NCBI RefSeq assembly: GCF_040833995.1
Contig: NZ_CP162138.1
Location: 186,001 to 250,000, forward strand
Reading direction: 5' to 3'
DNA length: 64,000 nucleotides
Source of the DNA: Leptospira sp. WS58.C1
Lineage (GTDB): Bacteria; Spirochaetota; Leptospiria; Leptospirales; Leptospiraceae
This document shows, piece by piece, positions 20,720 to 30,262 of this stretch. The stretch's first letter is position 1. Every line of letters begins with the position of its first letter. A program made the position numbers and the translations under genes. The notes beneath the pieces were generated by a model. The model ran no database searches and was not told where the DNA came from. It saw only the letters and a list, made by a program, of their open reading frames with translations.

Positions 20720-20777
20720 ATCCGAGTTCGGCGTAACGAATCCGAGATAAGATCGAATCCAAGATAAAGGAGATTTT

Positions 20778-21170
20778 ATGCCGGCTTTGACTCAAACAGT
20801 TAAGGATCGATTGTCCACGATACTTTCCGTTTTTTCGGCTCTTGTATTTTTGCAGACCTTATTTTTTAAATTCACAGGACAGGATGAATCCGTGCATATC
20901 TTTTCCACCTTGGGAATAGAACCTTGGGGAAGGATCGGAACAGGCTCCGTAGAATTTATTGTAGCAGCACTTTTGCTCTTTCCCGCTTCCAGATTTGTGG
21001 GAGCCCTAGTAGGTTTCGGACTCATGATCGGTGCGGTATTATCGCATATTTTATTTTTAGGAATAGTAGTGGACGATGATGGAGGATTGTTATTTGCAAT
21101 GGCGGTCAGCGTACTTCTTTCCTGCACCATCATTCTCAATCTGGAATGGGATCATAGACCTCCCACCTAG
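20778..21170 (+). CDS. DoxX-like membrane protein
   Basis: 130 aa with four predicted membrane helices (~13-32, 50-68, 72-92, 98-120). The DoxX/YphA pattern is seen in LQTLFFKFTGQ (helix 1 end) and TGSVEFIVAALLLFP (helix 2). Family role is poorly defined (redox or quinone-linked membrane proteins). An AAGGAG ribosome site 6 bp before the ATG supports the start. Confidence 0.75.
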   Translation: MPALTQTVKDRLSTILSVFSALVFLQTLFFKFTGQDESVHIFSTLGIEPWGRIGTGSVEFIVAALLLFPASRFVGALVGFGLMIGAVLSHILFLGIVVDDDGGLLFAMAVSVLLSCTIILNLEWDHRPPT

Positions 21171-21205
21171 AAAATGTAACCGTTTTTTCATCTCGGAAAA
21201 TTTTT

Positions 21206-21226
21206 CGGGACTCGATCTAAGTCCCG
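21206..21226. other. Intergenic hairpin
   Basis: CGGGACT and AGTCCCG form a perfect 7-bp stem with a 7-nt loop between the DoxX gene and the next gene. No T-run follows on either strand, so it may be a weak terminator or an mRNA stabiliser. Confidence 0.35.
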
Positions 21227-21232
21227 AATCCG

Positions 21233-21263
21233 TTGACAATCCTACAGGATTTCGTCTTATGGA
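21233..21263 (+). promoter_or_regulatory. Candidate promoter of the LpxH-like gene
   Basis: TTGACA at 21233-21238, about 17 bp before CTTATG, 30-50 bp upstream of the ATG at 21285. The -35 is perfect and the -10 poor. Confidence 0.35.
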
Positions 21264-21284
21264 AGTAAGGTATCATTTCGCTAA

Positions 21285-22082
21285 ATGAAATTTCGAAGAG
21301 GAAGACTTTACGACGCGTTTTTCATTTCCGATATCCATTATCTTCTGAATAAAAAGATCAAATCCCATAAACATAAAGAATTATTCCAACTGTTGGATCA
21401 TTTGAACAAAAAGGGAGTAAGGTTCGATAATCTATACCTGGTAGGCGATATTATCGAAAATTGGTTTTTCAGCGCTGATAGAAGGTTACAAAGAGTAAAA
21501 GGAAAAAAAAGATTTAACAAACTTTTTGAACGTTTAGATAGGCTCGCTTCCGGTAACGGGAAAAAATATTATATAATTGGGAATCACGATACCACTTCCT
21601 ATCTGATGAGGCTGACCCCTAAAGTTGAACATTATCTAATGGAAAGAGGTTGGATTATCTGCGAGAAGGCGGAAAACGAAACTCTGATCGCGATCCATGG
21701 ACATCAAGGTCAGTACAATAAATTTACTTGGATGGGCTCCATTCTTGTCTTAAGGATACTTCACGTATTCGCATCCGCATTTCCCGCTATGTTCAAATTT
21801 TCCGAAAACTTCTACCATAAACATTTGAACAGGCAAGACCCAAGCACAGTAGAAGAGACATTACATTATTATCAAAAACTTTCGAAACTTACCCACCAAG
21901 ATAAGAAGGTCCTAATCTCCGGTCATACCCACGACTTTTTATGTATCCCTAAAATGAATATTATCAATACCGGGGATTGGGTAAAGAGTAATAGTTTCGT
22001 GATCCAAGATGGTAAAAAATTTTCCGGAATTCGGATGACGGCCAGAAAAGAATTTAAGAAAGAATTCGTCTTAAATGTTTGA
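21285..22082 (+). CDS. LpxH-like metallophosphoesterase
   Basis: 265 aa calcineurin-like phosphoesterase. Metal-binding motifs run in order: FISDIHY (DxH), LVGDIIENWF (GDxx(E/D)), IIGNHD, AIHGHQ and SGHTHD. GDIIENW resembles the GDLFEAW-type motif of UDP-2,3-diacylglucosamine hydrolase of lipid A synthesis, so lipid A assembly or a related envelope pathway is likely, but the sequence does not settle the substrate. Confidence 0.8.
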   Translation: MKFRRGRLYDAFFISDIHYLLNKKIKSHKHKELFQLLDHLNKKGVRFDNLYLVGDIIENWFFSADRRLQRVKGKKRFNKLFERLDRLASGNGKKYYIIGNHDTTSYLMRLTPKVEHYLMERGWIICEKAENETLIAIHGHQGQYNKFTWMGSILVLRILHVFASAFPAMFKFSENFYHKHLNRQDPSTVEETLHYYQKLSKLTHQDKKVLISGHTHDFLCIPKMNIINTGDWVKSNSFVIQDGKKFSGIRMTARKEFKKEFVLNV

Positions 22083-22176
22083 TAGTTTTCCGATCTTACC
22101 GATCGACACAAGACTCATCATCCAGATCGATAAAAACTAATTTGCAATTTCTTGCCTGTCGGCTATACTTCGGCGC

Positions 22177-23745
22177 ATGTCCGAAGAACTAATTACAGAA
22201 TATCTAAACTTGATAGATGAACACGCTTGGCTTTTTTGGTCGGGAGTCGTTTTTCTTTTTTTATTCAGCGTTTTTATCCATGATATTTTTCAGAAAAAAC
22301 ATACGATCAAACATAACTTCCCCATAGTAGGTCATATCAGATATCTATTCGAAAAAATAGGACCGGAACTTAGACAATACTGGGTGGCAAACGACAAGGA
22401 AGAAATGCCTTTTAACAGGGCGGAAAGATCCTGGGTTTACGCCACGTCTAAAATGCAGAATAATAATTTCGGTTTCGGGACTACCGAATTATTATACGAT
22501 GCAGGTTATCCGATCATCAAACATGCAGCCTTCCCCTTCGCCGACAGCAAAGCTAAATTTATAGAAGGTGATAGCTCCATGATCCCTTCTCTTAAAGTAA
22601 TGGGAGAATTCCGGAATAGAAAGAAACTATATAGGCCCGCATCCATTGTGAATATCTCCGCTATGTCTTACGGTTCTTTGGGGGAGAGAGCGGTTTCCTC
22701 ATTGAATAAAGGTGCAAAGATTGCACGTTGTTATCATAATACCGGAGAAGGCGGACTTTCTCCATATCATAGTTTCGGAGCAGATGTTGTTTGGCAATTG
22801 GGTACGGGATATTTCGGAGCCAGGGACGAAAAAGGTAAATTTTCCTTAGATCAGTTCCTAAAACGTTTAGATGCCAATCCGAATGTTAGAGCAATAGAGA
22901 TTAAACTTTCGCAAGGGGCAAAACCCGGGAAGGGTGGAATCTTACCTGGAGCAAAGGTCACAAAAGAGATCGCCGAGATCAGAGGGATCAAACCCGGACA
23001 GGATTGTATATCGCCTAACGCACATACGGAGTTTGACGATACAAAAAGCCTGATCGAATTTATAGAAAAATTAGCATCCTCTTCCGGACTTCCGGTAGGG
23101 ATCAAAAGTGCAGTGGGGGAATCTAAATTTTGGGAGGAACTTGCGAGTCGGATGAAAGAGACAGGCCAAGGCCCCGATTTCATTACGATCGACGGAGGAG
23201 AAGGAGGAACAGGAGCAGCGCCGTTAACCTTTACCGATCACGTTTCTCTTCCTTTTAAGGTGGGATTTGCTAGAGTATATAAGATTTTTCAAAAGTACGA
23301 GATCGCCGACAGAATTGTCTGGATCGGAAGCGGTAAATTGGGTTTTCCCGACAGAGCTATCGTCGCATTCGCTATGGGCTGTGATCTAATCCACGTAGCA
23401 CGGGAAGCAATGATGTCTGTCGGTTGTATCCAAGCCCAAAAATGCCACACGGGACATTGCCCGGCCGGTGTAGCCACACAAAGTAAATGGTTACAAGCAG
23501 GTTTGGATGTCGAATTAAAAGCAAAAAGGGCAGCAAACTATATAAAAGGGTTTAGAAAGGAATTATTATCCGTCGCTCATGCCTGCGGATATGAACATCC
23601 ACTTCAATTCACAGGGAACGATATAGAGATCGGAGCAGGTCAAAATAGATTCAGGACCTTAACCGAGGTTTTGGAATATGAAAGAGCTCCTGTAAAATTC
23701 ACGACTATGATGGATTATACGAGCAACATCACCGCATTGGGTTAG
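22177..23745 (+). CDS. FMN-binding glutamate-synthase family protein
   Basis: 522 aa, with one N-terminal membrane helix (~18-36) and then the FMN/Fe-S synthase half of glutamate synthase. Seen: AIEIKLSQGAKPGKGGILPG, DFITIDGGEGGTGAAPLTF, and a 3Fe-4S cluster motif CIQAQKCHTGHC (Cys-x5-Cys-x4-Cys). The glutaminase domain is absent, as in the stand-alone GltB2/archaeal-type subfamily. It may use ammonia or another amino group donor; the true reaction of these membrane-tethered forms is not established. Confidence 0.88.
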   Translation: MSEELITEYLNLIDEHAWLFWSGVVFLFLFSVFIHDIFQKKHTIKHNFPIVGHIRYLFEKIGPELRQYWVANDKEEMPFNRAERSWVYATSKMQNNNFGFGTTELLYDAGYPIIKHAAFPFADSKAKFIEGDSSMIPSLKVMGEFRNRKKLYRPASIVNISAMSYGSLGERAVSSLNKGAKIARCYHNTGEGGLSPYHSFGADVVWQLGTGYFGARDEKGKFSLDQFLKRLDANPNVRAIEIKLSQGAKPGKGGILPGAKVTKEIAEIRGIKPGQDCISPNAHTEFDDTKSLIEFIEKLASSSGLPVGIKSAVGESKFWEELASRMKETGQGPDFITIDGGEGGTGAAPLTFTDHVSLPFKVGFARVYKIFQKYEIADRIVWIGSGKLGFPDRAIVAFAMGCDLIHVAREAMMSVGCIQAQKCHTGHCPAGVATQSKWLQAGLDVELKAKRAANYIKGFRKELLSVAHACGYEHPLQFTGNDIEIGAGQNRFRTLTEVLEYERAPVKFTTMMDYTSNITALG

Positions 23746-23798
23746 TTTTTAATTCGCTTGCATTAGGTCGGGTCCCTGTAAATATTTGCGGGATCCGA

Positions 23799-24518
23799 AT
23801 GAAACTAATCTCATCTTTTGTTCAAAATTTCTGGAGTTTTCTTCGTTCTCCTAGAGAAGAACTTCAAAAAAAAGACTCTTTCCCGGGATATAAGATCCTT
23901 TTTTTCAAAACTTCCATTCCTATACTAATCGGTTATTTTTTCGCACATCTTTCTTTTAGAGCCTTAGGTCTGCAATACGTGTTTTTAGGCGGCTCCATTC
24001 CGAATATGCTCACCAGAGTGATCTTGCCTGATTTATTTTTCGGCACCCTTTATGCGCTACTATTTACAATAATCTATCTAGCCGTTGGAACCGGGATCAT
24101 TTGGATAATTTCAAAAATTCTTTCTTATTCATTCGATATCCATAGAGGATTAGAATTAAGTTCCAAACTTTCTCATTCCTTTTTGATCTTGGGGTTATTG
24201 ATCTTCTTCGGTTTTACCGGAATTTTCGGATCCATCGTATATTTGGTTTTCTTTATGTATTTCTCCTTCCTGATCATTCTAACTCTGTTTTACGGGTTAG
24301 AAGCCGGCAAAAGGATCAGTATTATTTCCGGATTGATCATCGGACTCATCTCTTACGGGATCTTTTTCTTAAAGGACGATACACAAATGGACAATCTCAC
24401 CCTCCCTACCCAACCGGAAACAATGACACCGGAAGAAGAAAGGGAGAAAATACAGGAAGCGGAAGACGTAATCCGAAAATTGGAAGAAGCCCGTAGAGAA
24501 AAGGGTTATAAAGACTGA
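23799..24518 (+). CDS. YIP1-like membrane protein
   Basis: 239 aa with five or six hydrophobic helices between residues 35 and 195, and a charged C-terminal tail (TPEEEREKIQEAEDVIRKLE) that probably forms a short coiled coil. The N-terminal FVQNFWSFLRSPREELQ resembles the start of YIP1/DUF1282 family proteins. Inner membrane; function unknown. It follows the glutamate-synthase-like gene after 53 bp on the same strand. Confidence 0.65.
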   Translation: MKLISSFVQNFWSFLRSPREELQKKDSFPGYKILFFKTSIPILIGYFFAHLSFRALGLQYVFLGGSIPNMLTRVILPDLFFGTLYALLFTIIYLAVGTGIIWIISKILSYSFDIHRGLELSSKLSHSFLILGLLIFFGFTGIFGSIVYLVFFMYFSFLIILTLFYGLEAGKRISIISGLIIGLISYGIFFLKDDTQMDNLTLPTQPETMTPEEEREKIQEAEDVIRKLEEARREKGYKD

Positions 24519-24617
24519 AGTATATTCAAAAAGGATAATTAATGGCAAGAGTTCAATTGGATCTTTTTCATGGTTCGTGAATTTTTGGAACTAATTCTTT
24601 TTCTAAGCCATAATATT

Positions 24618-26171
24618 CTAAACATTAAGTGCACATGCTTGGGCACATCTAATTCCATCCATGGCTGCGGACACGATCCCACCGGCATATCCGGCTCCTT
24701 CTCCGCAAGGATACAAACCTTTGATACGAATATGTTCTAGAGTTTTCGGATCTCTGGGAATACTAACCGGTGAGGAAGTCCTGGTTTCAGGAGCATGTAC
24801 TACAGCTTCGTTGGTCAGATATCCTTTCATCGACTTATTAAATTCCTTAAATCCGTTTTGCAAAGATTTCATTATGAATTTAGGAAGAACGGAAGAAAGA
24901 TCCGCAGAGATAATCCCTGGCGGATAAGAAGTTTTCGGAAGATCGGAAGAAATTTTTCCGTCTACAAAATCCGCAAGTCTGGTTGCCGGAGCTGTTTGGC
25001 TTTTTCCGCCAGCGATCCAAGCTTTTTGTTCAATCTCCTTTTGAAATTCCATCGCAGCCAGGGGACCGTATTTCTGGAAAGGTAGAAAATCCTCTTGTCG
25101 GAGTTCCACTACGATCCCCGAATTTGCAGTCGGCCTTGCCCTTCTGGAAGAAGACCATCCGTTAGTCACTACTTCTCCCGGTTTTGTGGCACAGGCAGCG
25201 ATCACTCCACCAGGGCACATACAAAAAGAATAAACTCCCCTACCCTGGATCTGTTTTACGATACTATAAGGAGAAGGGGGAAGAAAAGGCCCTCTGTCAT
25301 CGCAACTATATTGGATGGAATCTATTAAGGATTGTTTATGTTCTACCCTTACACCTATTGCGAGCGGCTTTAAATGGATCTCTATTCCTTTCTGATATAG
25401 TAATTCGAATATATCCCTAGCTGAATGTCCCGTAGCTAAGATCACCTTATCGGAAAGAAAACGATCCCCGCTCTTAGTGACTACTCCCTTAACGGAATTT
25501 CCTTCTAAAATCAGATCGGTTACTCTTTGATTAAAATGGACTTCCCCACCTCTTTCCTGGATGGTTTCTCTTATTTTACGGACAATACTAGGAAGTTTGT
25601 TCGTTCCTATATGAGGATGAGCCTCTATTAGAATATTAGGATTTGCTCCAAAACCTACGAGAAGTTCCAGAATACGACGTACATTCCCTCTTTTTTTGGA
25701 CCTTGTATAAAGTTTACCGTCCGAATAAGTACCTGCTCCGCCTTCTCCGAAACAATAATTGGAATCCTCATCCACAATATGATGTGCATTGATATTCTGA
25801 AGGTCCTTTGGTCTTGATTTAACGTCCTTTCCTCTTTCCAGAACGATCGGTCTCAAACCGGATTGGATCAGTTCCAAAGCGGCGAATAGACCGGCAGGTC
25901 CCGAGCCGATGACGATCACTTCTTTGGAATTTTTGACATCCGGATAGTCAGGCAGACGTATCTGCTCGGAAATAAATTCTTCGTTGATATAAACTCGGAC
26001 TTTGAGATTTACAAAGACCGTTTTTTGTCTGGCATCAATGGAATGATTTAAGACCTCGATATGTGTTATATTCGACAAAGAGATCTTTTTGGATTTGGAA
26101 ATATATTCTTTAAGACGATTCGATTGTTCTGCGATCTCAGGCAAAAGCCTAAGTTCTAATTCTTGGGTCAT
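24618..26171 (-). CDS. FAD-dependent oxidoreductase (BaiN/HI0933-like or uncharacterised FAD protein)
   Basis: 517 aa. After an N-terminal ~80-residue alpha/beta domain comes the FAD Rossmann motif VIGSGPAGLFAALELIQSG (GSGPAG at 89-94) with the acidic end LERG. Further FAD contacts are VILATGHSARDIF and, at the C-terminus, GLYPCGEGAGYAGGIVSAAMDG. CFGEGGAGTYSDGKL is typical of a conserved family of uncharacterised FAD-dependent dehydrogenases with ~500 residues. The substrate is unknown. Monocistronic and divergent from the XRE regulator. Confidence 0.85.
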   Translation of the reverse strand: MTQELELRLLPEIAEQSNRLKEYISKSKKISLSNITHIEVLNHSIDARQKTVFVNLKVRVYINEEFISEQIRLPDYPDVKNSKEVIVIGSGPAGLFAALELIQSGLRPIVLERGKDVKSRPKDLQNINAHHIVDEDSNYCFGEGGAGTYSDGKLYTRSKKRGNVRRILELLVGFGANPNILIEAHPHIGTNKLPSIVRKIRETIQERGGEVHFNQRVTDLILEGNSVKGVVTKSGDRFLSDKVILATGHSARDIFELLYQKGIEIHLKPLAIGVRVEHKQSLIDSIQYSCDDRGPFLPPSPYSIVKQIQGRGVYSFCMCPGGVIAACATKPGEVVTNGWSSSRRARPTANSGIVVELRQEDFLPFQKYGPLAAMEFQKEIEQKAWIAGGKSQTAPATRLADFVDGKISSDLPKTSYPPGIISADLSSVLPKFIMKSLQNGFKEFNKSMKGYLTNEAVVHAPETRTSSPVSIPRDPKTLEHIRIKGLYPCGEGAGYAGGIVSAAMDGIRCAQACALNV

Positions 26172-26367
26172 AGTTCAGGACCAAAAGTTTTAGGATTTGT
26201 ATCTAGTGGAGTTAAAAAAGAAAGGAAAAAGGAGGCAAGGAATTTTAAGGAAGGTTTGGAATAAATCGGAAGGAAGTTAAAACGAAAATGAAGATTCCGT
26301 GGGATGATCAAAATTAGATTCGCAAAAATCCTAGATTTATCGCTAATTTGATATACCAGGCAAATCC

Positions 26368-26598
26368 TTGAAAGTTACGGACCGACAAAAGAAAAAATTC
26401 TTACAGTCCCTGAAACAGGCAAGGATCGAAGCAGGATTGACTCAATCAGAAGTAGCTCGAAAGATCGGGAAAAGTCAGAGTTTCATTTCTAAAGTGGAAT
26501 TAGGAATTACTTCTTTAGAAGTTGAGGTATTTTTAAGGCTCTATCAATTGTATGATAAACCTGCGGCATATTTTTTCTCCGCGTTCTCTCCAAAATAG
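26368..26598 (+). CDS. XRE-family HTH regulator
   Basis: 76 aa with a TTG start. Almost the whole protein is one Cro/C1 helix-turn-helix domain (ARIEAGLTQSEVARKIGKSQ then SFISKVELG, ~17-47). It lacks any sensor domain, so it is probably an autonomous repressor or an orphan antitoxin-like regulator. It ends 4 bp from the stop of the convergent lipoprotein gene. Confidence 0.75.
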   Translation: MKVTDRQKKKFLQSLKQARIEAGLTQSEVARKIGKSQSFISKVELGITSLEVEVFLRLYQLYDKPAAYFFSAFSPK

Positions 26599-26601
26599 GA
26601 C

Positions 26602-27249
26602 TTATTTTAAAACTTCTCCCCTATTCTTTATAAACTTTTGGATGTTTTCCAGCTGGGAATCCGAGACAAATAGGTCGATCGCGTCGTTCGTACTGTACAA
26701 TCTGAACTGAAGCGATTTTGCGGAAAGAATATCATTTTCGATTTCCTTAGTAAAAGTCAATTTACCGGAAAGAATATTAGAAGTTAAGGTTGAAGTCCGA
26801 GTGGCAGTAGGAACAGTTCCATAACCGTATCCAAAGCCGATCCCAGGCGCCATAGTTGCAGGGACTTGAGTACGAACGGTTACCTGATTGGCGGAATAAT
26901 ACAAATCAGCTAAAAGAAGTTTTGTCGATTTGCGATCTACTTTGATATAAGCTTCAGGTCCCAAGGCGGCAAGATTTTCCGAACCTTGAAGCCGGATAAT
27001 CAGAGTGATCTGAGAAATCACTCCGTTCTTAATTTCTTTTGCGTATTGACCACCGTAAGAATAAACACTTTTGTTCGGATTGTCTATTTTCGCTTCATGG
27101 TCCATATCCATTTTGACAATTATAACGTCTCGAAAAGGATCTTGAACGACTTGAATGGTAGCGCCGCAACTGAAACAAAAGAATATAAAACAGAGTATGA
27201 AGGATCTATATTTCAAATTTCCCCGATCTTCTTTCCGACATTCTTTCAC
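26602..27249 (-). CDS. Putative lipoprotein
   Basis: 215 aa. A hydrophobic signal (SFILCFIFFCFSC) ends in a relaxed lipobox CFSC with the lipidated Cys near residue 28. The annotated ATG may lie upstream of the true start, because the first 15 residues are highly charged. The mature part is beta-rich with a Gly/Tyr-rich stretch (GIGFGYGYG) around 140. No family is recognised. Confidence 0.65.
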   Translation of the reverse strand: MKECRKEDRGNLKYRSFILCFIFFCFSCGATIQVVQDPFRDVIIVKMDMDHEAKIDNPNKSVYSYGGQYAKEIKNGVISQITLIIRLQGSENLAALGPEAYIKVDRKSTKLLLADLYYSANQVTVRTQVPATMAPGIGFGYGYGTVPTATRTSTLTSNILSGKLTFTKEIENDILSAKSLQFRLYSTNDAIDLFVSDSQLENIQKFIKNRGEVLK

Positions 27250-27355
27250 AAATTGAAAAGAAAAACAGAACTAATCAATATACCCTGAAAATCGCAAGAA
27301 CAGTCACGATACAAATGTTTCCTTAGGAAAATCATCTGCATCGTGAATTTTCAAT

Positions 27356-27760
27356 TTATTTCTGCCAAGGGGTCAGTTCTCTTAGTTTCGGAAATCTGAG
27401 ATAAATTCCTGCCCATAGAATGATCCCCATATAGATTGGAAATAAAATATGGGAACCCAAAGGGTTTAAAACCCGAACATGAGTAGCAACGGCTCCGCCT
27501 AAGTAACCGGTGAGTAAAGTCGCTCCTAAAACTGCTGTCCTAGGAAAAGCGTATAACAAAGTGATAATAATCAGGATCGTTCCTATGTAAGGCATTACTT
27601 CAGGTGGGTAACCTAACTTGGCTCCTTCTGCCTGAGCTTCAGGCGACAATTTGTCTAAGAAAAATTTTATTACTCCGTCAAAAAGCAGAAAAAGTATAAC
27701 TAATCCACTGAGTACTCGACCGGTCCAAAGCTGACCTTTCGAAACGTTTTCAGATCCCAT
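27356..27760 (-). CDS. DoxX family membrane protein
   Basis: 134 aa with four membrane helices. GRVLSGLVILFLLFDGVIKF and YIGTILIIITLLYAFPRTA are the DoxX-like (DUF417/DoxX) signatures, with ATHVRVLNP in the loop before the last helix. Probably in the inner membrane; function undefined. Not related closely enough to the gene at 20778 to look like a recent duplicate. Confidence 0.75.
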   Translation of the reverse strand: MGSENVSKGQLWTGRVLSGLVILFLLFDGVIKFFLDKLSPEAQAEGAKLGYPPEVMPYIGTILIIITLLYAFPRTAVLGATLLTGYLGGAVATHVRVLNPLGSHILFPIYMGIILWAGIYLRFPKLRELTPWQK

Positions 27761-27902
27761 TCTATATTTCCTCCAAATGAGAGGGCAATTCTGTGATCTT
27801 CCGGAGAAAAATTCAAGAACTATTACAAGGATTTTGAATGCGATTTTTCGCCAATCGGATGTTTGTCGCTAAGACGACGACTTGAGTAGACCCCGACGGG
27901 AT

Positions 27903-28289
27903 TCATTTCTTTTTTGTTTTTTTAGGGACCTTCTTCTTAAATTCTCCCACCCTGAATTTTACGATCTTGCGTACCAGATCAAAAGGTAAAGGTTGATCGA
28001 TCGGGAATTGAACGGAACCTTTTGCATTTTTGTATTTATCGATCTCTTTCTTAAATTTAGCGATCCCGCTCGCTCCCGGATAAAAGCCGATATGATTTTT
28101 ATAAGCTGCAAAATGTACAAGATTCCCGTTCAGATAGAAAGTTGGGATTTGGTAACTGATCTTCTCGTTAGCGTCCGGAGCCGTCTCTCGAATCGTTTTT
28201 CGGAGTTCCTGAAGAATGGCCTGGACCTCTTCCGGGAAAGTTTTAATGTATTCGTCAATCGATTGGAATGTGTTTTTTATCTTATCCAT
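27903..28289 (-). CDS. DUF1801 (YdhG-like) protein
   Basis: 128 aa, cytoplasmic. Residues ~38-85 carry the DUF1801 signature: NEKISYQIPTFYLNGNLVHF followed by YKNHIGFYPG. This fold is shared with iron-chaperone frataxin-like and YdeI families; the function is not settled. Lys-rich C-terminal tail. First of three small alpha/beta proteins of similar fold type here. Confidence 0.8.
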   Translation of the reverse strand: MDKIKNTFQSIDEYIKTFPEEVQAILQELRKTIRETAPDANEKISYQIPTFYLNGNLVHFAAYKNHIGFYPGASGIAKFKKEIDKYKNAKGSVQFPIDQPLPFDLVRKIVKFRVGEFKKKVPKKTKKK

Positions 28290-28340
28290 AGATACGTCCG
28301 GAGTCCTTTAGACCGAAGAAGATCAGCTACAAGGAAAGAT

Positions 28341-28757
28341 CTAATTTACTTTTTTAATGATCAATATTCCCGCAAAATAACTTGTCGGAAGATAAGCCCC
28401 GACCAGATCTACGATCGTAAACCAAGCGGGAGAAGGAAGCATTAGAATATTTGCAATACCGCCTGCAAAAAATAGGGTACCGATCCCCAAAGCGAACTTA
28501 AGTTTATGATTTGTCGCAATCAATGCGGCGGCTAACGCTCCGACAAACGTTCCAAGGGCATGAGCTAAAAAAGGAAAAATAAAATGTTTAGGTTGGAATA
28601 AATGAATAGATACCTTTAAACCTTCCATGGTCGTCACATCTGCTCCCTCCGGAGGAGGAATTATATACCCACTGACCGTAATAATTGCCATATTCACAAC
28701 ACTTCCAATGAGGAACCCTATAATGACTGCTAAAGTATTTTTAACATACGGATTCAT
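28341..28757 (-). CDS. Hypothetical four-helix membrane protein
   Basis: 138 aa with four hydrophobic segments (~7-31, 58-80, 84-104, 111-132). LAVIIGFLIGSVVNMAIITV at the start and HALGTFVGALAAALIA in helix 2 fit a conserved small membrane family of spirochaetes and Bacteroidetes. No catalytic residues are evident. Confidence 0.65.
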   Translation of the reverse strand: MNPYVKNTLAVIIGFLIGSVVNMAIITVSGYIIPPPEGADVTTMEGLKVSIHLFQPKHFIFPFLAHALGTFVGALAAALIATNHKLKFALGIGTLFFAGGIANILMLPSPAWFTIVDLVGAYLPTSYFAGILIIKKVN

Positions 28758-28826
28758 AATTTAATGCCCCACTCATTCAAAAAATAAATGATTAAAGAGA
28801 TCTGCAAAAACAATGCAAGTGTAAAA

Positions 28827-29216
28827 TTATTTTAATCTTTCTAAAACCCCTTTTCGTTTTACTATATTCTTATAGTCCCACTGGATTTTTTTTGCTTTAT
28901 TCACCCATCGTTTTAAGTCTTTTTTGTTTATTTGATCGGGACTCGTATATCGGATTTCCGCCGCTTTAAAACTTCCTTCGGGAGCCAAACCTTCTTCATC
29001 GAAGGATTGCCCGCTCCAAAAGAGCAATCGAATACAATTTTTAAGTTTACTATAACCTACGATCGGATTCCCATCCAAGAACCAAACCGGATGAGCATGC
29101 CAAATTTTATTTTCCGCTTTAGGAAGATGAAGATTAATTTCTTGGGAAAGAATATCACAAATCTCTTTTTCAACTTTGGTTTGAGAATGATTATATTTTT
29201 GGACTTCTTTATTCAT
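28827..29216 (-). CDS. DUF1801 domain protein
   Basis: 129 aa. The motif KIWHAHPVWFLDGNPIVGY and NCIRLLFWSGQSFDEEGL fits the DUF1801 fold, in a different subfamily from the gene at 27903. Soluble, no signal. Function unknown. Confidence 0.75.
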   Translation of the reverse strand: MNKEVQKYNHSQTKVEKEICDILSQEINLHLPKAENKIWHAHPVWFLDGNPIVGYSKLKNCIRLLFWSGQSFDEEGLAPEGSFKAAEIRYTSPDQINKKDLKRWVNKAKKIQWDYKNIVKRKGVLERLK

Positions 29217-29284
29217 ACGATGTGTTGTTTGTAAAAAAATTCCCAGCTATTTAGTTCGGACCCACTTTTATAAAGCCTGTGCAG

Positions 29285-29653
29285 TTAATTTAAAGTCTTT
29301 TTACGGGGCTTTAGATTTTGTCTAACAGCTTCTACAAGTCGTTTTGGAGCAACACCACAATACGAAACGACTAACATATCTTCGAATAAAGCCAAATCTG
29401 TGGACTTCATTTCAACGCAAGTCCAGCCCTGTTGCCCCCATTTATTTTCTATGGGATAGACGGAGCCTTTAGAGGCTAATGAGAAGAAGTCCTGATCGTT
29501 CAGATCAAATTTAAGAACGATCTTTTTATTTTCCTGATCCACCGTTGCGAAAATTTTTTTATTAACTCTAAACGAAATTTTTTCAAAATGGGGTTCTTCA
29601 TTTGTTCCAGGGAGAGCTAATGCAAGCTTTCTTACTTTGTCTAAGGAAATCAT
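29285..29653 (-). CDS. MmcQ/YjbR family protein
   Basis: 122 aa. Starts with the family pattern VRKLALALPGTNEEPHFEKI, followed by KIFATVDQENKKIVLKF and a C-terminal helix pair (LVVSYCGVAPKRLVEAV). YjbR proteins share a CyaY-like fold and are suspected DNA-binding proteins; no enzyme activity is known to me. Confidence 0.8.
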   Translation of the reverse strand: MISLDKVRKLALALPGTNEEPHFEKISFRVNKKIFATVDQENKKIVLKFDLNDQDFFSLASKGSVYPIENKWGQQGWTCVEMKSTDLALFEDMLVVSYCGVAPKRLVEAVRQNLKPRKKTLN

Positions 29654-29767
29654 AGGGTGAACTCTTATGTAAAACCGAGGTTCGATTCTTATTTTTTTTA
29701 TTCAGCCATCATAATTGGGGCTGAAAATGCTTCCCTATAAACAATAAAACCCGCTGCATCCCTTGAA

Positions 29768-30023
29768 ATGGATTCAACTCAAATCACTATTCAATCTACG
29801 ATTGCGGCAGATGTTAAGAAAGTCTGGGACTACTACACCAATCCGCTACATATTATCAAATGGAATTTTGCAACTGATGATTGGCAATGTCCCAGGGCAA
29901 AAAACGATATGAGACCTGGCGGGAAATACAGCGAAAGAATGAGGGCTTAAGGATGTAAGTTTCGACTTTGAATTTGAAGCAATTTACGATACTATCGTTA
30001 ATCAGAAAAAATTAGAGAAATAG
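29768..30023 (+). pseudogene. Broken SRPBCC (AHSA1-type) gene
   Basis: The first 59 residues are the standard N-terminus of an SRPBCC/activator-of-Hsp90-like protein (VKKVWDYYTNPLHIIKWNFA, then MRPGGKYSERM). The frame then stops, but removing one T in GCTTAAG (~29949) continues the family sequence as KDVSFDFEFEAIYDTIVN to a TAG at 30021-30023. The usual second half (~60 residues) is not recognisable. So this is a frameshifted and 3'-truncated remnant. Confidence 0.75.
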
Positions 30024-30100
30024 GATATCGGTAGGAGTAGGAGACGCCGATGTAAGATAGCGAGGTGAAAGGTATGCGAAATATTTAATGTACGTTGAAG

Positions 30101-30262
30101 TTATTGTTCTTTTTCAGTTGGAGTGGGTGCTTCCTCTTCCGGCGTAACATTCTTCTTTTCTTCATTTCTTATTTTTCTTCTTTCTAGTTTTTCCTGCCTA
30201 ATTTCCTTTTTTTTTATTTCTCGCTGCCGTTTCATAAACGATAAATTCCCTTTTTTGGCCAT
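30101..30262 (-). CDS. Small basic coiled-coil protein
   Basis: 53 aa, starting MAKKGNLSFMKRQREIKKKE and ending in an acidic tail (TPEEEAPTPTEKEQ). Such tiny K/R/E-rich proteins with an initial GNLSF.KR motif occur in many bacteria near RNA-binding-protein genes; their function is unknown. Here an RRM protein gene lies just upstream on the same strand. Confidence 0.6.
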   Translation of the reverse strand: MAKKGNLSFMKRQREIKKKEIRQEKLERRKIRNEEKKNVTPEEEAPTPTEKEQ

